16,715 bases of DNA from CAYFHQ01 sp964342805 (GTDB lineage Bacteria; Bacillota; Clostridia; Peptostreptococcales; Acidaminobacteraceae). Numbering within the stretch: the stretch's first letter is position 1; every line of letters starts with the position of its first letter. The stretch is from positions 1 through 16,715 of the forward strand of contig CAYFHQ010000082.1 in the NCBI GenBank assembly GCA_964342805.1, given 5' to 3'. The translations under genes were made by a program, and so were the position numbers. Below are positions 1-6,328 of the stretch, in pieces. The notes below the pieces were generated by a model. The model saw only the letters and a program-made list of their open reading frames with translations. It searched no databases and was not told where the DNA came from.

Positions 1-174
1 GGCCGTGAGCAAGCAGGTCCACACAGGGTGGAGGTCATGATTTTTGTAAAGGATCACTGGCAATATCACAACAGCCAGGGTAATAATGAAGCCGTCTACA
101 AATAGATTTAATGAAAACTGTGCACCCACTGAAATGATCAAGGCAACAATGAGCATTTTAACCATCCGGTTCAT
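1..174 (-). CDS. N-terminal part of a multi-pass membrane protein (partial, runs off the window)
   Basis: An open frame of 58 codons starts at an ATG (172-174 on the complement) and runs through the window edge without a stop. A strong ribosome binding site (TGGGAGGGG, complement of 181-189) lies 6 bases before it. The residues are mostly hydrophobic: a first segment at about residues 6-25 (KMLIVALIISVGAQFSLNLF) and a second at about 29-44 (FIITLAVVILPVILYK), followed by a short polar turn. This layout resembles the start of the multi-TM input domain found on clostridial sensor kinases or diguanylate cyclases, but no catalytic domain is visible. Membrane location is well supported; the identity is a guess. 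It is divergent from the HAD gene. Confidence 0.6.
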   Translation of the reverse strand, partial: MNRMVKMLIVALIISVGAQFSLNLFVDGFIITLAVVILPVILYKNHDLHPVWTCLLTA

Positions 175-341
175 CTGTACCCCCTCCCAAACATAAATAG
201 ATCTCCCTAGGGATTCATGATTCGTCAGTCCGCCCCCAACTACCTCCTAGAAATTTTGTGGATTTCCCTTGTTTGTGGAGGAAAACTCCTGGCTCTGACG
301 AACTCTGATAGAAACTCAATCTTACAATTAAGGAGCAATTT

Positions 342-1013
342 ATGTATACAACCATCATTTTTGACTTGGACGGCACCCTCCTGGACACCATACCAGACCT
401 GGCCGCCTCCATGAACCATTCCCTGGTCGTCCACGACCTCAACCCCCTACCAGTGGAAAACTACAACCACTACCTGGGGGACGGCGTCTATATGCTGGCT
501 GAAAGAGTCCTCCACGACCAGCCTGACCCGGCCCACTGGGAAGACTGTGACCAACTAAAGAAAGACTTAATCTACACCATGAAAGAGGCCTACACCCACC
601 GGTGGAACCAAACCACCAAGCCCTACCCCGGAATTGTAGACTTATTAGATGCGCTTCGGCGGGAGGGATGTCGCCTGGCGGTAGTCTCCAACAAGCCCCA
701 CGACTCGGCTGTCCAGATGACAGAATACTTCTTTGGTTCTGATTGCTTTGATATGATCTTGGGCCAAAGGGAAGGCGTCCCCGTCAAGCCAGCTCCCCAT
801 GGGGTCAACGACGTCATTGCCCACCTGGCATTGGACCGGAGCCAAATTCTTTATGTGGGGGACACCAACACCGATATGGAAACAGCAAAAAACGCAGACC
901 TTACCTCCATTGGCGTCGCCTGGGGCTTCAGGTCCGTGGAGGAGCTAACCGCCCATGGTGCCCAGTTTGTTGTCCACGAAGCCAAGGAAATCCTCGACAT
1001 CTTTTTAGCATAA
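342..1013 (+). CDS. HAD-superfamily hydrolase, phosphoglycolate phosphatase (Gph)-like
   Basis: This is a 223-residue soluble phosphatase of the haloacid dehalogenase superfamily. All four HAD motifs are present: motif I FDLDGTLLDT with nucleophile Asp8 and general acid Asp10; motif II VVSNKPH around Ser116; motif III Lys149 in VPVKPAP; motif IV YVGDTNTDME with Asp174 and Asp178. Residues of about 18-85 form a helical C1-type cap. The length and the DLDGTLLDT/GDTxxD pattern fit the Gph/PGP-like subgroup, which dephosphorylates 2-phosphoglycolate or similar small phosphoesters. The exact substrate cannot be read from sequence. The ATG follows AAGGAG (330-335) by 6 bases. It is monocistronic: an intrinsic terminator follows at once and the next gene is convergent. 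Confidence 0.9.
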   Translation: MYTTIIFDLDGTLLDTIPDLAASMNHSLVVHDLNPLPVENYNHYLGDGVYMLAERVLHDQPDPAHWEDCDQLKKDLIYTMKEAYTHRWNQTTKPYPGIVDLLDALRREGCRLAVVSNKPHDSAVQMTEYFFGSDCFDMILGQREGVPVKPAPHGVNDVIAHLALDRSQILYVGDTNTDMETAKNADLTSIGVAWGFRSVEELTAHGAQFVVHEAKEILDIFLA

Positions 1014-1018
1014 AAATA

Positions 1019-1071
1019 AGCCCCCAGTATTCAGACGTAGAACGTAGCTGAATCCTGAGGGCTTTACTTTT
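1019..1071. terminator. Bidirectional intrinsic terminator between the HAD and foldase genes
   Basis: Arms 1019-1034 (AGCCCCCAGTATTCAG) and 1048-1063 (CTGAATCCTGAGGGCT) pair at 14 of 16 positions around a 13-base loop. On the + strand a T-rich tail (TTACTTTT) follows. On the - strand the hairpin is followed by TTATTTTTAT, so it can also stop transcription from the convergent foldase gene. Confidence 0.85.
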
Positions 1072-1162
1072 ATAATGATCTTGCTTGATTTAGACCTGGT
1101 AAGCATCAATTGCCTGTAAATAGGTCTTACCTACACCTATCTGGTCAGCCTGTGGCTATACC

Positions 1163-2146
1163 TTAGTTGCCACCTGCTTGGTCGGTCTGCTTCTTGACCT
1201 GGTCGGCAAAGGTCTCATATTGAGGTGCAATCACGTCATTGGTAATGGTGAAACCATTGTCTTCACGAAGTTGGATCAGGGCGCGGTAGGTCAGGCTTTG
1301 GTCTGCCTGCAGTTTGGCCTGGGCCAGGGCGTCCAAAATTTCCGGCTTCATGTCTTCAAAGGCCTTCTTCTCTTCTCCACCAGTTCGCTTAATGATGTGG
1401 AAACCGAACTGGGTCTGAACGGGTTCAGCAGTTACTTGGTCATTTTCAAGACCAAAAGCGGCTTCTTCAAACTCTGGAACCATTTGTCCCTTGCCGAAGG
1501 AACCCAGTACGCCACCCTGGGCGCCAGAACCTGGGTCAGCAGAAAACTCCTTTGCCAGTTCAGCAAAGTCTTCCCCTTGGTTAATCCGGGCAATGAGGTC
1601 CTTGGCTTGCTTTTCAGCAGCAGCAAGGGCTTCTTCCGTTTGGGCCTCAGGCTTGATCAGGATATGGCTGGCTTCAATGTTGGGTGAGAAGTTGTCATAG
1701 TAGGCTTGAACTTCTTCGTCCGTGATCATCTCAGCACCAATGTACTTTAGAATATAGGCATTACGCTGTAGGTTGAGGAGCATGGAGTTTTTGAACTCCG
1801 CCTCATCCCTAAAACCACTGGCCTTAAGGGAACTTTCAAAGTCTTCTTTGTAGTAGTCCTTAATATTTGCCAGGTTTTCTTCCACTGAGGCTTTCATTTC
1901 GTCTGTTGCTGGCTCAACCTCATTTAAGATTGCCTCGTCCACCATTTCCAGCATGGTTTGCATGCCTGACTTGGCGATCAATTGTTTATATAGTTCATCC
2001 TGCTTGATGTCGCCTTGGGTATAAGACGCAACAATAATGGGTTCACCATCTGAAGCTGTAGTTTGCGCTGGAGCAGCACATCCTGTTACGACAGCTGCCA
2101 GTAGTACCGCAGAAAGCAGGCCTGCCATTCTTTTTTTCAAATGCAT
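1163..2146 (-). CDS. PrsA-type lipoprotein foldase (parvulin peptidyl-prolyl isomerase)
   Basis: The product has 327 residues and is a lipid-anchored extracytoplasmic chaperone that should help exported proteins fold on the outer face of the membrane. A signal peptide with KKR n-region and hydrophobic core ends in a lipobox VTGC, with the lipidated Cys at residue 23. Residues of about 45-155 form a SurA/PrsA-like helical N-terminal region. Residues of about 158-255 are a parvulin domain, with the typical EASHILI strand, the FSADPGSGAQGGVLGSFGKG loop and the FGFHIIK end. The C-terminal tail is helical and polar. The start used is the ATG at 2144-2146, which has GGAGG 8 bases before it; a TTG five codons upstream overlaps that site and is not used. 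It is monocistronic and convergent with the HAD gene. Family assignment is firm; which exported clients depend on it is unknown. Confidence 0.92.
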   Translation of the reverse strand: MHLKKRMAGLLSAVLLAAVVTGCAAPAQTTASDGEPIIVASYTQGDIKQDELYKQLIAKSGMQTMLEMVDEAILNEVEPATDEMKASVEENLANIKDYYKEDFESSLKASGFRDEAEFKNSMLLNLQRNAYILKYIGAEMITDEEVQAYYDNFSPNIEASHILIKPEAQTEEALAAAEKQAKDLIARINQGEDFAELAKEFSADPGSGAQGGVLGSFGKGQMVPEFEEAAFGLENDQVTAEPVQTQFGFHIIKRTGGEEKKAFEDMKPEILDALAQAKLQADQSLTYRALIQLREDNGFTITNDVIAPQYETFADQVKKQTDQAGGN

Positions 2147-2402
2147 AATGTTTGCCTCCAATAGTTAAATTCTGTATGACTCCATTCTACTGTAGCAGAT
2201 AGTTGTGGCAGAAATATGAATAAAGCCAGATAATTGGTTACAATCTGGTTACTGAACGCCCAGAAACACAGCCCCAATCACTCTTTGAGCTGTCAAAATG
2301 TCAATCATTCACTTTCCATTAGAAAAACAGATACCTATAAACAGTAAAGCATTACACACTCTCATTATGGCATTTATTACAATTTATAAAATAATATGGT
2401 TT
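2147..2402. other. AT-rich intergenic stretch, no gene seen
   Basis: Apart from the ribosome binding site of the foldase gene (about 2155-2159) I see no coding frame or RNA structure. The base composition shifts to AT-rich here and stays so to about 3620. A possible -10 for the foldase gene (complement of 2184-2189, TAGAAT) has no convincing -35 partner. Confidence 0.5.
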
Positions 2403-2444
2403 TTCGAGAATATTAATGCTATTATGTTATCGTTCGCGAACATT
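2403..2444 (+). promoter_or_regulatory. Paired 12-base direct repeats upstream of the -35 element (putative operator)
   Basis: TTCGAGAATATT (2403-2414) and TTCGCGAACATT (2433-2444) match at 10 of 12 positions and start exactly 30 bases apart, close to three helical turns, so both face the same side of the DNA. The second copy contains the core of a perfect palindrome GTTCGCGAAC (2432-2441) and overlaps the -35 box by two bases. Position and spacing suggest a regulator site for the secreted-protein operon; the regulator is unknown. Confidence 0.5.
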
Positions 2445-2472
2445 GACAGTTTTTAGTATATGAATTTAGGAT
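2443..2472 (+). promoter_or_regulatory. Sigma-A-type promoter of the secreted glycine-ladder operon
   Basis: A consensus -35 TTGACA (2443-2448) is separated by 18 bases from a -10 TAGGAT (2467-2472). The predicted transcript start would be at about 2479, only a few bases before the ribosome binding site AAGGAG (2480-2485), so the leader would be very short. Confidence 0.6.
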
Positions 2473-2491
2473 ATTTAACAAGGAGAGTAAC

Positions 2492-3328
2492 ATGCGAAAA
2501 TTATTAGCGCTAGTAATGGTACTAGCAATGTTGTTTTCAGTGCCAGCAAGTTTTGCTAGCACTAACGGGGTTGGTCTATCAAATGGACGTGTAGTAAAGC
2601 ATAACACAAGTGTCGAAACAAGTATGCCAGATCAAAACACCTATATTTTCTGTTATACTGTTGACGGAGAAACTCATAAGACAATATCTAAAAAAAATAA
2701 GTCCACTGTTACATACAGCTACTATATCAATAATGAGTTTAAGTATTCTGAGGAAGTATCACTTGACTCTGCTATTGCATTTGGCGAGAAGGTACAATCT
2801 GCAATTAAAGCGAATAATCCTCTTTCAAACAACGAAAAAGCATATACAGCCAACTTTATGAGCACTACTTCATCAAACTATACTTTTGATGGCATTGCTT
2901 ACACAAGTGCAGGCATGAAACAACCTTATGCTCATCCTGACAGGAATTTTTATGGTGTTTCGCCCTATATCACATGGTCAAAAGACGGCTACTCCAAGAC
3001 ACATACGCAAGTCAATGTTTATGATTCTAACAAAGTTACTCAGGCACCATCATGGGGCGTAGGAGGTGCCATTGGAGCAATGATCGGCGCCCTTTTGGGA
3101 GGTGGTCAAGGTGGAGTTATTGGCGCAACTGTTGGAAGCGTTTTTGGTGCTCTACTAGGCGCAGATGCACAGCGACTTGCTGATGAAGAAGGTTGCATCT
3201 GGTTTGTGCGTGACAAGAACATAACATCGGAGTTAATCGGCGGTAGAGTGTTCCTGAAGTATCACTACGTGCAGTTAGGTCCTCTTGTTGAAAGAAACCT
3301 ATTGATTCCAGTAGATTCCCCAATGTAA
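2492..3328 (+). CDS. Secreted protein with a perfect glycine-zipper (GxxxG) ladder, unknown function
   Basis: I do not recognise this 278-residue protein. A classical signal peptide (MRKLL n-region, hydrophobic core, PASFA) should be cut after residue 22. Residues 23-185 are rich in Ser, Thr, Tyr and Asn, with one Cys (54), and look beta-rich. Residues 191-223 carry Gly at every fourth position (191, 195, 199, 203, 207, 211, 215, 219, 223), a hydrophobic glycine zipper that reads as two similar halves joined by GGGQGG. A 50-residue tail with one more Cys (235, in EGCIWF) follows. Glycine zippers pack membrane helices and occur in pore-forming bacteriocins, holin-like toxins and some envelope proteins, so a membrane-active secreted protein is possible. 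The ATG has AAGGAG 6 bases upstream. A small membrane-protein gene follows by 18 bases, as an immunity or partner gene might. Codons are AT-rich compared with flanking genes, which suggests acquisition. Confidence 0.85.
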   Translation: MRKLLALVMVLAMLFSVPASFASTNGVGLSNGRVVKHNTSVETSMPDQNTYIFCYTVDGETHKTISKKNKSTVTYSYYINNEFKYSEEVSLDSAIAFGEKVQSAIKANNPLSNNEKAYTANFMSTTSSNYTFDGIAYTSAGMKQPYAHPDRNFYGVSPYITWSKDGYSKTHTQVNVYDSNKVTQAPSWGVGGAIGAMIGALLGGGQGGVIGATVGSVFGALLGADAQRLADEEGCIWFVRDKNITSELIGGRVFLKYHYVQLGPLVERNLLIPVDSPM

Positions 3329-3346
3329 TCTCGAAAGGATTATCAC

Positions 3347-3571
3347 ATGTATCTATTACTACTTTGGTTTTTATATTTTCTGTTTGTGCTAGCAAGTACT
3401 CGTTACGGATCGCTTCGGCGATCAGTTGCATCAATTGGAGTGTTCTTCTTAATGTTTGTTGGTACGCTTTTCTATGCATATAAAGTACCTCATGATAGAT
3501 ATGAGTTTTTATTCTTAGCAGTAATACTCGTTATCTATAACTATTACATTGCAATGAAGGCAGAAAACTAG
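3347..3571 (+). CDS. Small membrane protein with about three TM segments; possible partner or immunity protein
   Basis: The product has 74 residues and is almost entirely hydrophobic. Segments lie at about 2-17 (LLLLWFLYFLFVLAS), 30-45 (IGVFFLMFVGTLFYAY) and 53-68 (EFLFLAVILVIYNYYI). A basic turn RYGSLRR separates the first two, and the tail KAEN is short and charged. The ATG has AAAGGA about 7 bases upstream and the gene starts 18 bases after the secreted glycine-ladder gene, with a terminator right behind, so the two form one operon. No family is recognised. By size, topology and position it could be an immunity protein, a sensor or an assembly partner of the upstream product; that role is inference. 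Confidence 0.75.
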   Translation: MYLLLLWFLYFLFVLASTRYGSLRRSVASIGVFFLMFVGTLFYAYKVPHDRYEFLFLAVILVIYNYYIAMKAEN

Positions 3572-3585
3572 GTACATGCAAATAT

Positions 3586-3621
3586 AAAGGGCCACTAATT
3601 CATTTTGGTAGCCCTTTTTTT
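3586..3621 (+). terminator. Intrinsic terminator of the secreted-protein operon
   Basis: AAAGGGCCACTAA (3586-3598) pairs with TTGGTAGCCCTTT (3605-3617), with one mismatch and one G-U pair, and a run of seven T follows the GCCC (3615-3621). Confidence 0.9.
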
Positions 3622-4006
3622 GCTGTTCCCACTCCTGTGGGCATATTGCTTATTTCCACATTCAATGAGCTAATTTTTGACCATTAACATGTTGCGTTTG
3701 TCACGCATTTTCATGCCTATGGCCTTGTTCATCTTAGGTGTTGTATCACACTATCCTTAGCTATTGTGTCACGTAGAAAATCACAGTAGTCAAACATGAC
3801 GCCTGTTCAACTGCTTGCTCATGTTGCAACGAGGCTATCCTTCTTACCAAGGAGAGACCAAATAGTCACTAAAGGTCTAGGTTCATGCTCTTCATTTCTG
3901 ATTTGAAGTAATCAAGTCGTAACTGATTCCTGCCGCAAAAAGAGCCCTGCGCATGCAGATCTTTTAAAAACCATTGTAGCATGAAGATTTCCTATGCCAC
4001 CATTTG
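3622..4006. other. Gene-free stretch of about 385 bases, possibly decayed sequence
   Basis: No frame longer than a few dozen codons is open on either strand and no tRNA or riboswitch shape is evident. On the complement there are several short open pieces in different frames, for example one of 22 codons (MFDYCDFLRDTI...) ending near 3739, which could be traces of a dead gene, but I match them to no family. Small hairpins are visible: TGCG-TTTGTCA-CGCA near 3693-3707 and CTGC-GCAT-GCAG near 3948-3959. Confidence 0.4.
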
Positions 4007-4035
4007 TTGACAGGAAATAGATGGAATGCTATTCT
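4007..4035 (+). promoter_or_regulatory. Sigma-A-type promoter of the chemotaxis receptor gene
   Basis: A consensus -35 TTGACA (4007-4012), a 17-base spacer and TATTCT (4030-4035) lie about 85 bases before the start codon. No SigD/FliA-type motility promoter is evident, so expression may not depend on the flagellar sigma factor. Confidence 0.65.
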
Positions 4036-4044
4036 TACGGTGCA

Positions 4045-4078
4045 GTTATTTACATATACTTATACAGCTGTAAATAGC
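4045..4078 (+). promoter_or_regulatory. 5' leader hairpin of the chemotaxis receptor mRNA
   Basis: TATTTACA (4047-4054) and TGTAAATA (4069-4076) are perfectly complementary around a 14-base loop; in RNA the stem extends by a G-U and a G-C pair to ten pairs. If transcription starts near 4042 the hairpin sits at the extreme 5' end, where it could protect the message or bind a regulator. No T-run follows, so it is not a terminator. Confidence 0.45.
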
Positions 4079-4120
4079 CCAGCAATCTTCTATGATTTAT
4101 ATGTTAAGGGAGTGAGTGGC

Positions 4121-6193
4121 ATGAAGAATCTAAAGATGAGGACGAAGTTGATCCTGATGATCACCATCATAGGCATTTTGCCCATGTTGGCATTGACAGG
4201 AATCAGTTCAACGATCGCCGCAATGGAACTGGAAGACGCAGTACTGAAGTCCAATGTTGTTTTTTCTACATTAACGAAGGACCAATTGAGTTCCTTCTTC
4301 GCAGAACGACTGGGAGATGGACGTGTAATTGCTGGAACAGACAATGTTGTCAGCAAGACCCAAACCCTCAGTAGCCCCTCTGGCAACGTGTTTGGCCGAA
4401 GAGGAGCTTATGACACCTTGGATGACTACCTGACCATGGTCAATGAGCAGTTTGGATATACCTCCATTTATATCACCAATCGAGACGGTGAAGTGATTAT
4501 AGCCTCTGGTCTCAAGGACCAGCTGGAAGGTGCTGACCTCTCCACACGGGACTATATTCAAGGTGGTCTCAGTGGCCAGCAAACCTGGTCAAGCCTATTT
4601 TATTCAGACGTGGTCAATACCAATGTGATGGCCTTGTCCACACCTATTTATGGCCATGGGGACTTTGTTGTAGGCACAGTGAACATCCTCTTTGACCAAA
4701 CCAAGCTCAATGACATTGTCCATGACGGCATTGAGGAGTTGGGGACTTCTGGGGACTCTTACTTGATCGACAGTACAGGTCTCTTACTGACAGACACCCG
4801 TCTTGGCGAGTATAAAGAAGGGGCTGCCATGAAGGTATCAATCGATACCTATGCCTCACAGAAATTGATCAAGGCCATTGGCGAAAATAACAAAGACTTT
4901 ACTTATACAGGTCGCTATACCGACTACATGGGTAGTGAGGTGTTTGGTTCGCTCAGCGTTGTGGAAGTGGGTGGCAAGCTAACAGGTCTGATCATTGAAC
5001 TGGACCAGAGTGAAGCCTTTAGGGGCCTTAACAACCTCCAGGCAACCAGTGCCGGCCTGTTAATTTTTACTGTAGCCGTCGCTATTATTCTTGGCTTTAT
5101 CATGACCCGGTCCATTACTCGGCCACTGACAGCCGTTACAAAAGCGGCCCAGTCCATTGCCAACTACGACCTGAGCCAGGACCTTCCAGAGACCATGGTC
5201 AAGCGCAAGGACGAATTTGGGGTCATTGCCCTGGGTGTTCAAAGTGTAACCATGAACCTCCGCAAGCTCCTGGGAGAAATCCAAAGAACTTCAGAGCAGG
5301 TGGCTGCTTCTTCTGAAGAGCTGACTGCAACCTCACAACAAACCTCCGCCTCGGCTGACGAAGTCGCAAGCACCATTACCGAAATCGCACGGGGCGCATC
5401 GGAACAAGCGTCAGACACCACCACCGGTGCCATGCTGGTTTCCGAACTGGGTGAACATATTGAGGAAGACAAGCACCATATTGACCAGCTCACCCAGGCC
5501 AATAACCGGGTAGATTCCATGGTTTCCGATGGCCTGACCATCATGGACGACCTACAGGTAAAGACCCGAGCCAACGGTGAGGCGGCCGGTGTTGTATTCG
5601 AGAGTATTCAGAAAACCAACCAATCGTCCTTGAAAATTGAGGAAGCCAGTAACCTGATTGCTTCCATATCAGAACAAACCAACCTCTTGGCCCTCAACGC
5701 AGCCATTGAAGCTGCCCGGGCTGGGGAACACGGCCGAGGCTTTGCTGTTGTCGCCGAAGAAATTCGAAAGCTGGCAGAGCAATCCACCAGCTCCACCAAG
5801 GTCATTGACCAGATGGTCCAGACCTTAAAATACGACGCTGAAATGGCAGTGTCGAAAATGGAAGAAGCCGCTTCCCTCGTTGCAGAACAAGAGAAAAGTG
5901 TTGAAGCTTCTGAAATTAAGTTCAAGGAAATTTCTGACGCCATGGTCCGGTCCCAACAAGCTGTAGTGGTTCTCAATGAAACCAGCCAGGTCATGGAGCA
6001 AAAGAAGCATGCTGTCCAGGAAACAATTGAACAGCTTTCTGCTATTGCTGAGGAAAATGCGGCCTCCACCCAAGAGGCCTCTGCTGCCATGGAGGAACAA
6101 ACCGCTTCCATCGAGGAGATTTCCAATGCCAGCGAAGGCCTGTCCCAGTTGGCCCAGGAACTACAGGAACTCATTGGTCAATTTAAAATGTAG
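4121..6193 (+). CDS. Methyl-accepting chemotaxis protein with extracellular dCache-like sensor
   Basis: This is a 690-residue membrane chemoreceptor that would pass ligand signals to CheA/CheW. A first TM segment lies at about 10-29 (LILMITIIGILPMLALTGIS). An outer ligand domain of about 280 residues follows (31-310), with the size and the YIxDxxGxxxxDxR-like pattern (SYLIDSTGLLLTDTR) of a double Cache fold. A second TM segment lies at about 311-330. A HAMP domain follows (about 330-385, TRPLTAVTKAAQSIA), then a long coiled-coil signalling domain. The conserved hairpin tip is intact (EQTNLLALNAAIEAARAGEH, then GRGFAVVAEEIRKLAEQS, about 517-555). The C-terminus (ELIGQFKM) has no CheR-binding pentapeptide. 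The start is the ATG after GGGAG, 8 bases away; the frame is open 39 codons further up but that part lies over the promoter. No other che gene is nearby. Confidence 0.93.
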   Translation: MKNLKMRTKLILMITIIGILPMLALTGISSTIAAMELEDAVLKSNVVFSTLTKDQLSSFFAERLGDGRVIAGTDNVVSKTQTLSSPSGNVFGRRGAYDTLDDYLTMVNEQFGYTSIYITNRDGEVIIASGLKDQLEGADLSTRDYIQGGLSGQQTWSSLFYSDVVNTNVMALSTPIYGHGDFVVGTVNILFDQTKLNDIVHDGIEELGTSGDSYLIDSTGLLLTDTRLGEYKEGAAMKVSIDTYASQKLIKAIGENNKDFTYTGRYTDYMGSEVFGSLSVVEVGGKLTGLIIELDQSEAFRGLNNLQATSAGLLIFTVAVAIILGFIMTRSITRPLTAVTKAAQSIANYDLSQDLPETMVKRKDEFGVIALGVQSVTMNLRKLLGEIQRTSEQVAASSEELTATSQQTSASADEVASTITEIARGASEQASDTTTGAMLVSELGEHIEEDKHHIDQLTQANNRVDSMVSDGLTIMDDLQVKTRANGEAAGVVFESIQKTNQSSLKIEEASNLIASISEQTNLLALNAAIEAARAGEHGRGFAVVAEEIRKLAEQSTSSTKVIDQMVQTLKYDAEMAVSKMEEAASLVAEQEKSVEASEIKFKEISDAMVRSQQAVVVLNETSQVMEQKKHAVQETIEQLSAIAEENAASTQEASAAMEEQTASIEEISNASEGLSQLAQELQELIGQFKM

Positions 6194-6214
6194 CATGCAC
6201 TTTCTATGCATAAC

Positions 6215-6263
6215 AAAAGGAACATCGAATACCCCATTAACGGGCGGACGATGTTCCTTTTTT
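6215..6263. terminator. Bidirectional intrinsic terminator between the chemoreceptor and radical SAM genes
   Basis: AAAAGGAACATCG (6215-6227) pairs with CGATGTTCCTTTT (6249-6261), with TTTTTT on the + strand and TTTTGTT on the - strand. The genes on both sides converge on it. Confidence 0.88.
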
Positions 6264-6328
6264 CGTCTTGTTATTCCTAGCCTTACAGGTCCTTGTTAGG
6301 GGCTAAGTCCCTGGAGATCGATGACCTT

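Noticed and set aside
204..213. TCCCTAGGGA palindrome upstream of the partial membrane-protein gene
   Set aside because: It is short and isolated, without a second copy or promoter geometry to support an operator.
1072..1162. Inverted repeats (GGTAAG/CTTACC and AGACCT/AGGTCT) as a terminator of the foldase gene
   Set aside because: No T-run follows on the - strand; the hairpin at 1019-1063 is the better bidirectional terminator.
1178..1687. + strand open frame opposite the PrsA-type gene (169 codons)
   Set aside because: It lies entirely inside a clear foldase gene and has no homology signature.
2432..2441. GTTCGCGAAC palindrome as an SOS (LexA) box
   Set aside because: The Firmicute LexA box has the halves in the other order (GAAC-N4-GTTC); here it is GTTC-GC-GAAC, so it does not match.
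4004..4120. Upstream start that would lengthen the chemoreceptor by 39 residues
   Set aside because: The extension overlaps a near-consensus promoter and is not a TM or signal sequence; the internal ATG has a good ribosome site and begins just before the first TM segment.
4036..4120. Cyclic-di-GMP (GEMM) riboswitch in the chemoreceptor leader
   Set aside because: The leader is too short and the conserved GEMM core bases are not present; only a simple hairpin is seen.
5608..6174. Long - strand open frame opposite the chemoreceptor signalling domain (188 codons)
   Set aside because: It is Ser/Ala-rich low-complexity sequence that mirrors the coiled-coil codons of the receptor, with no binding site or family match.
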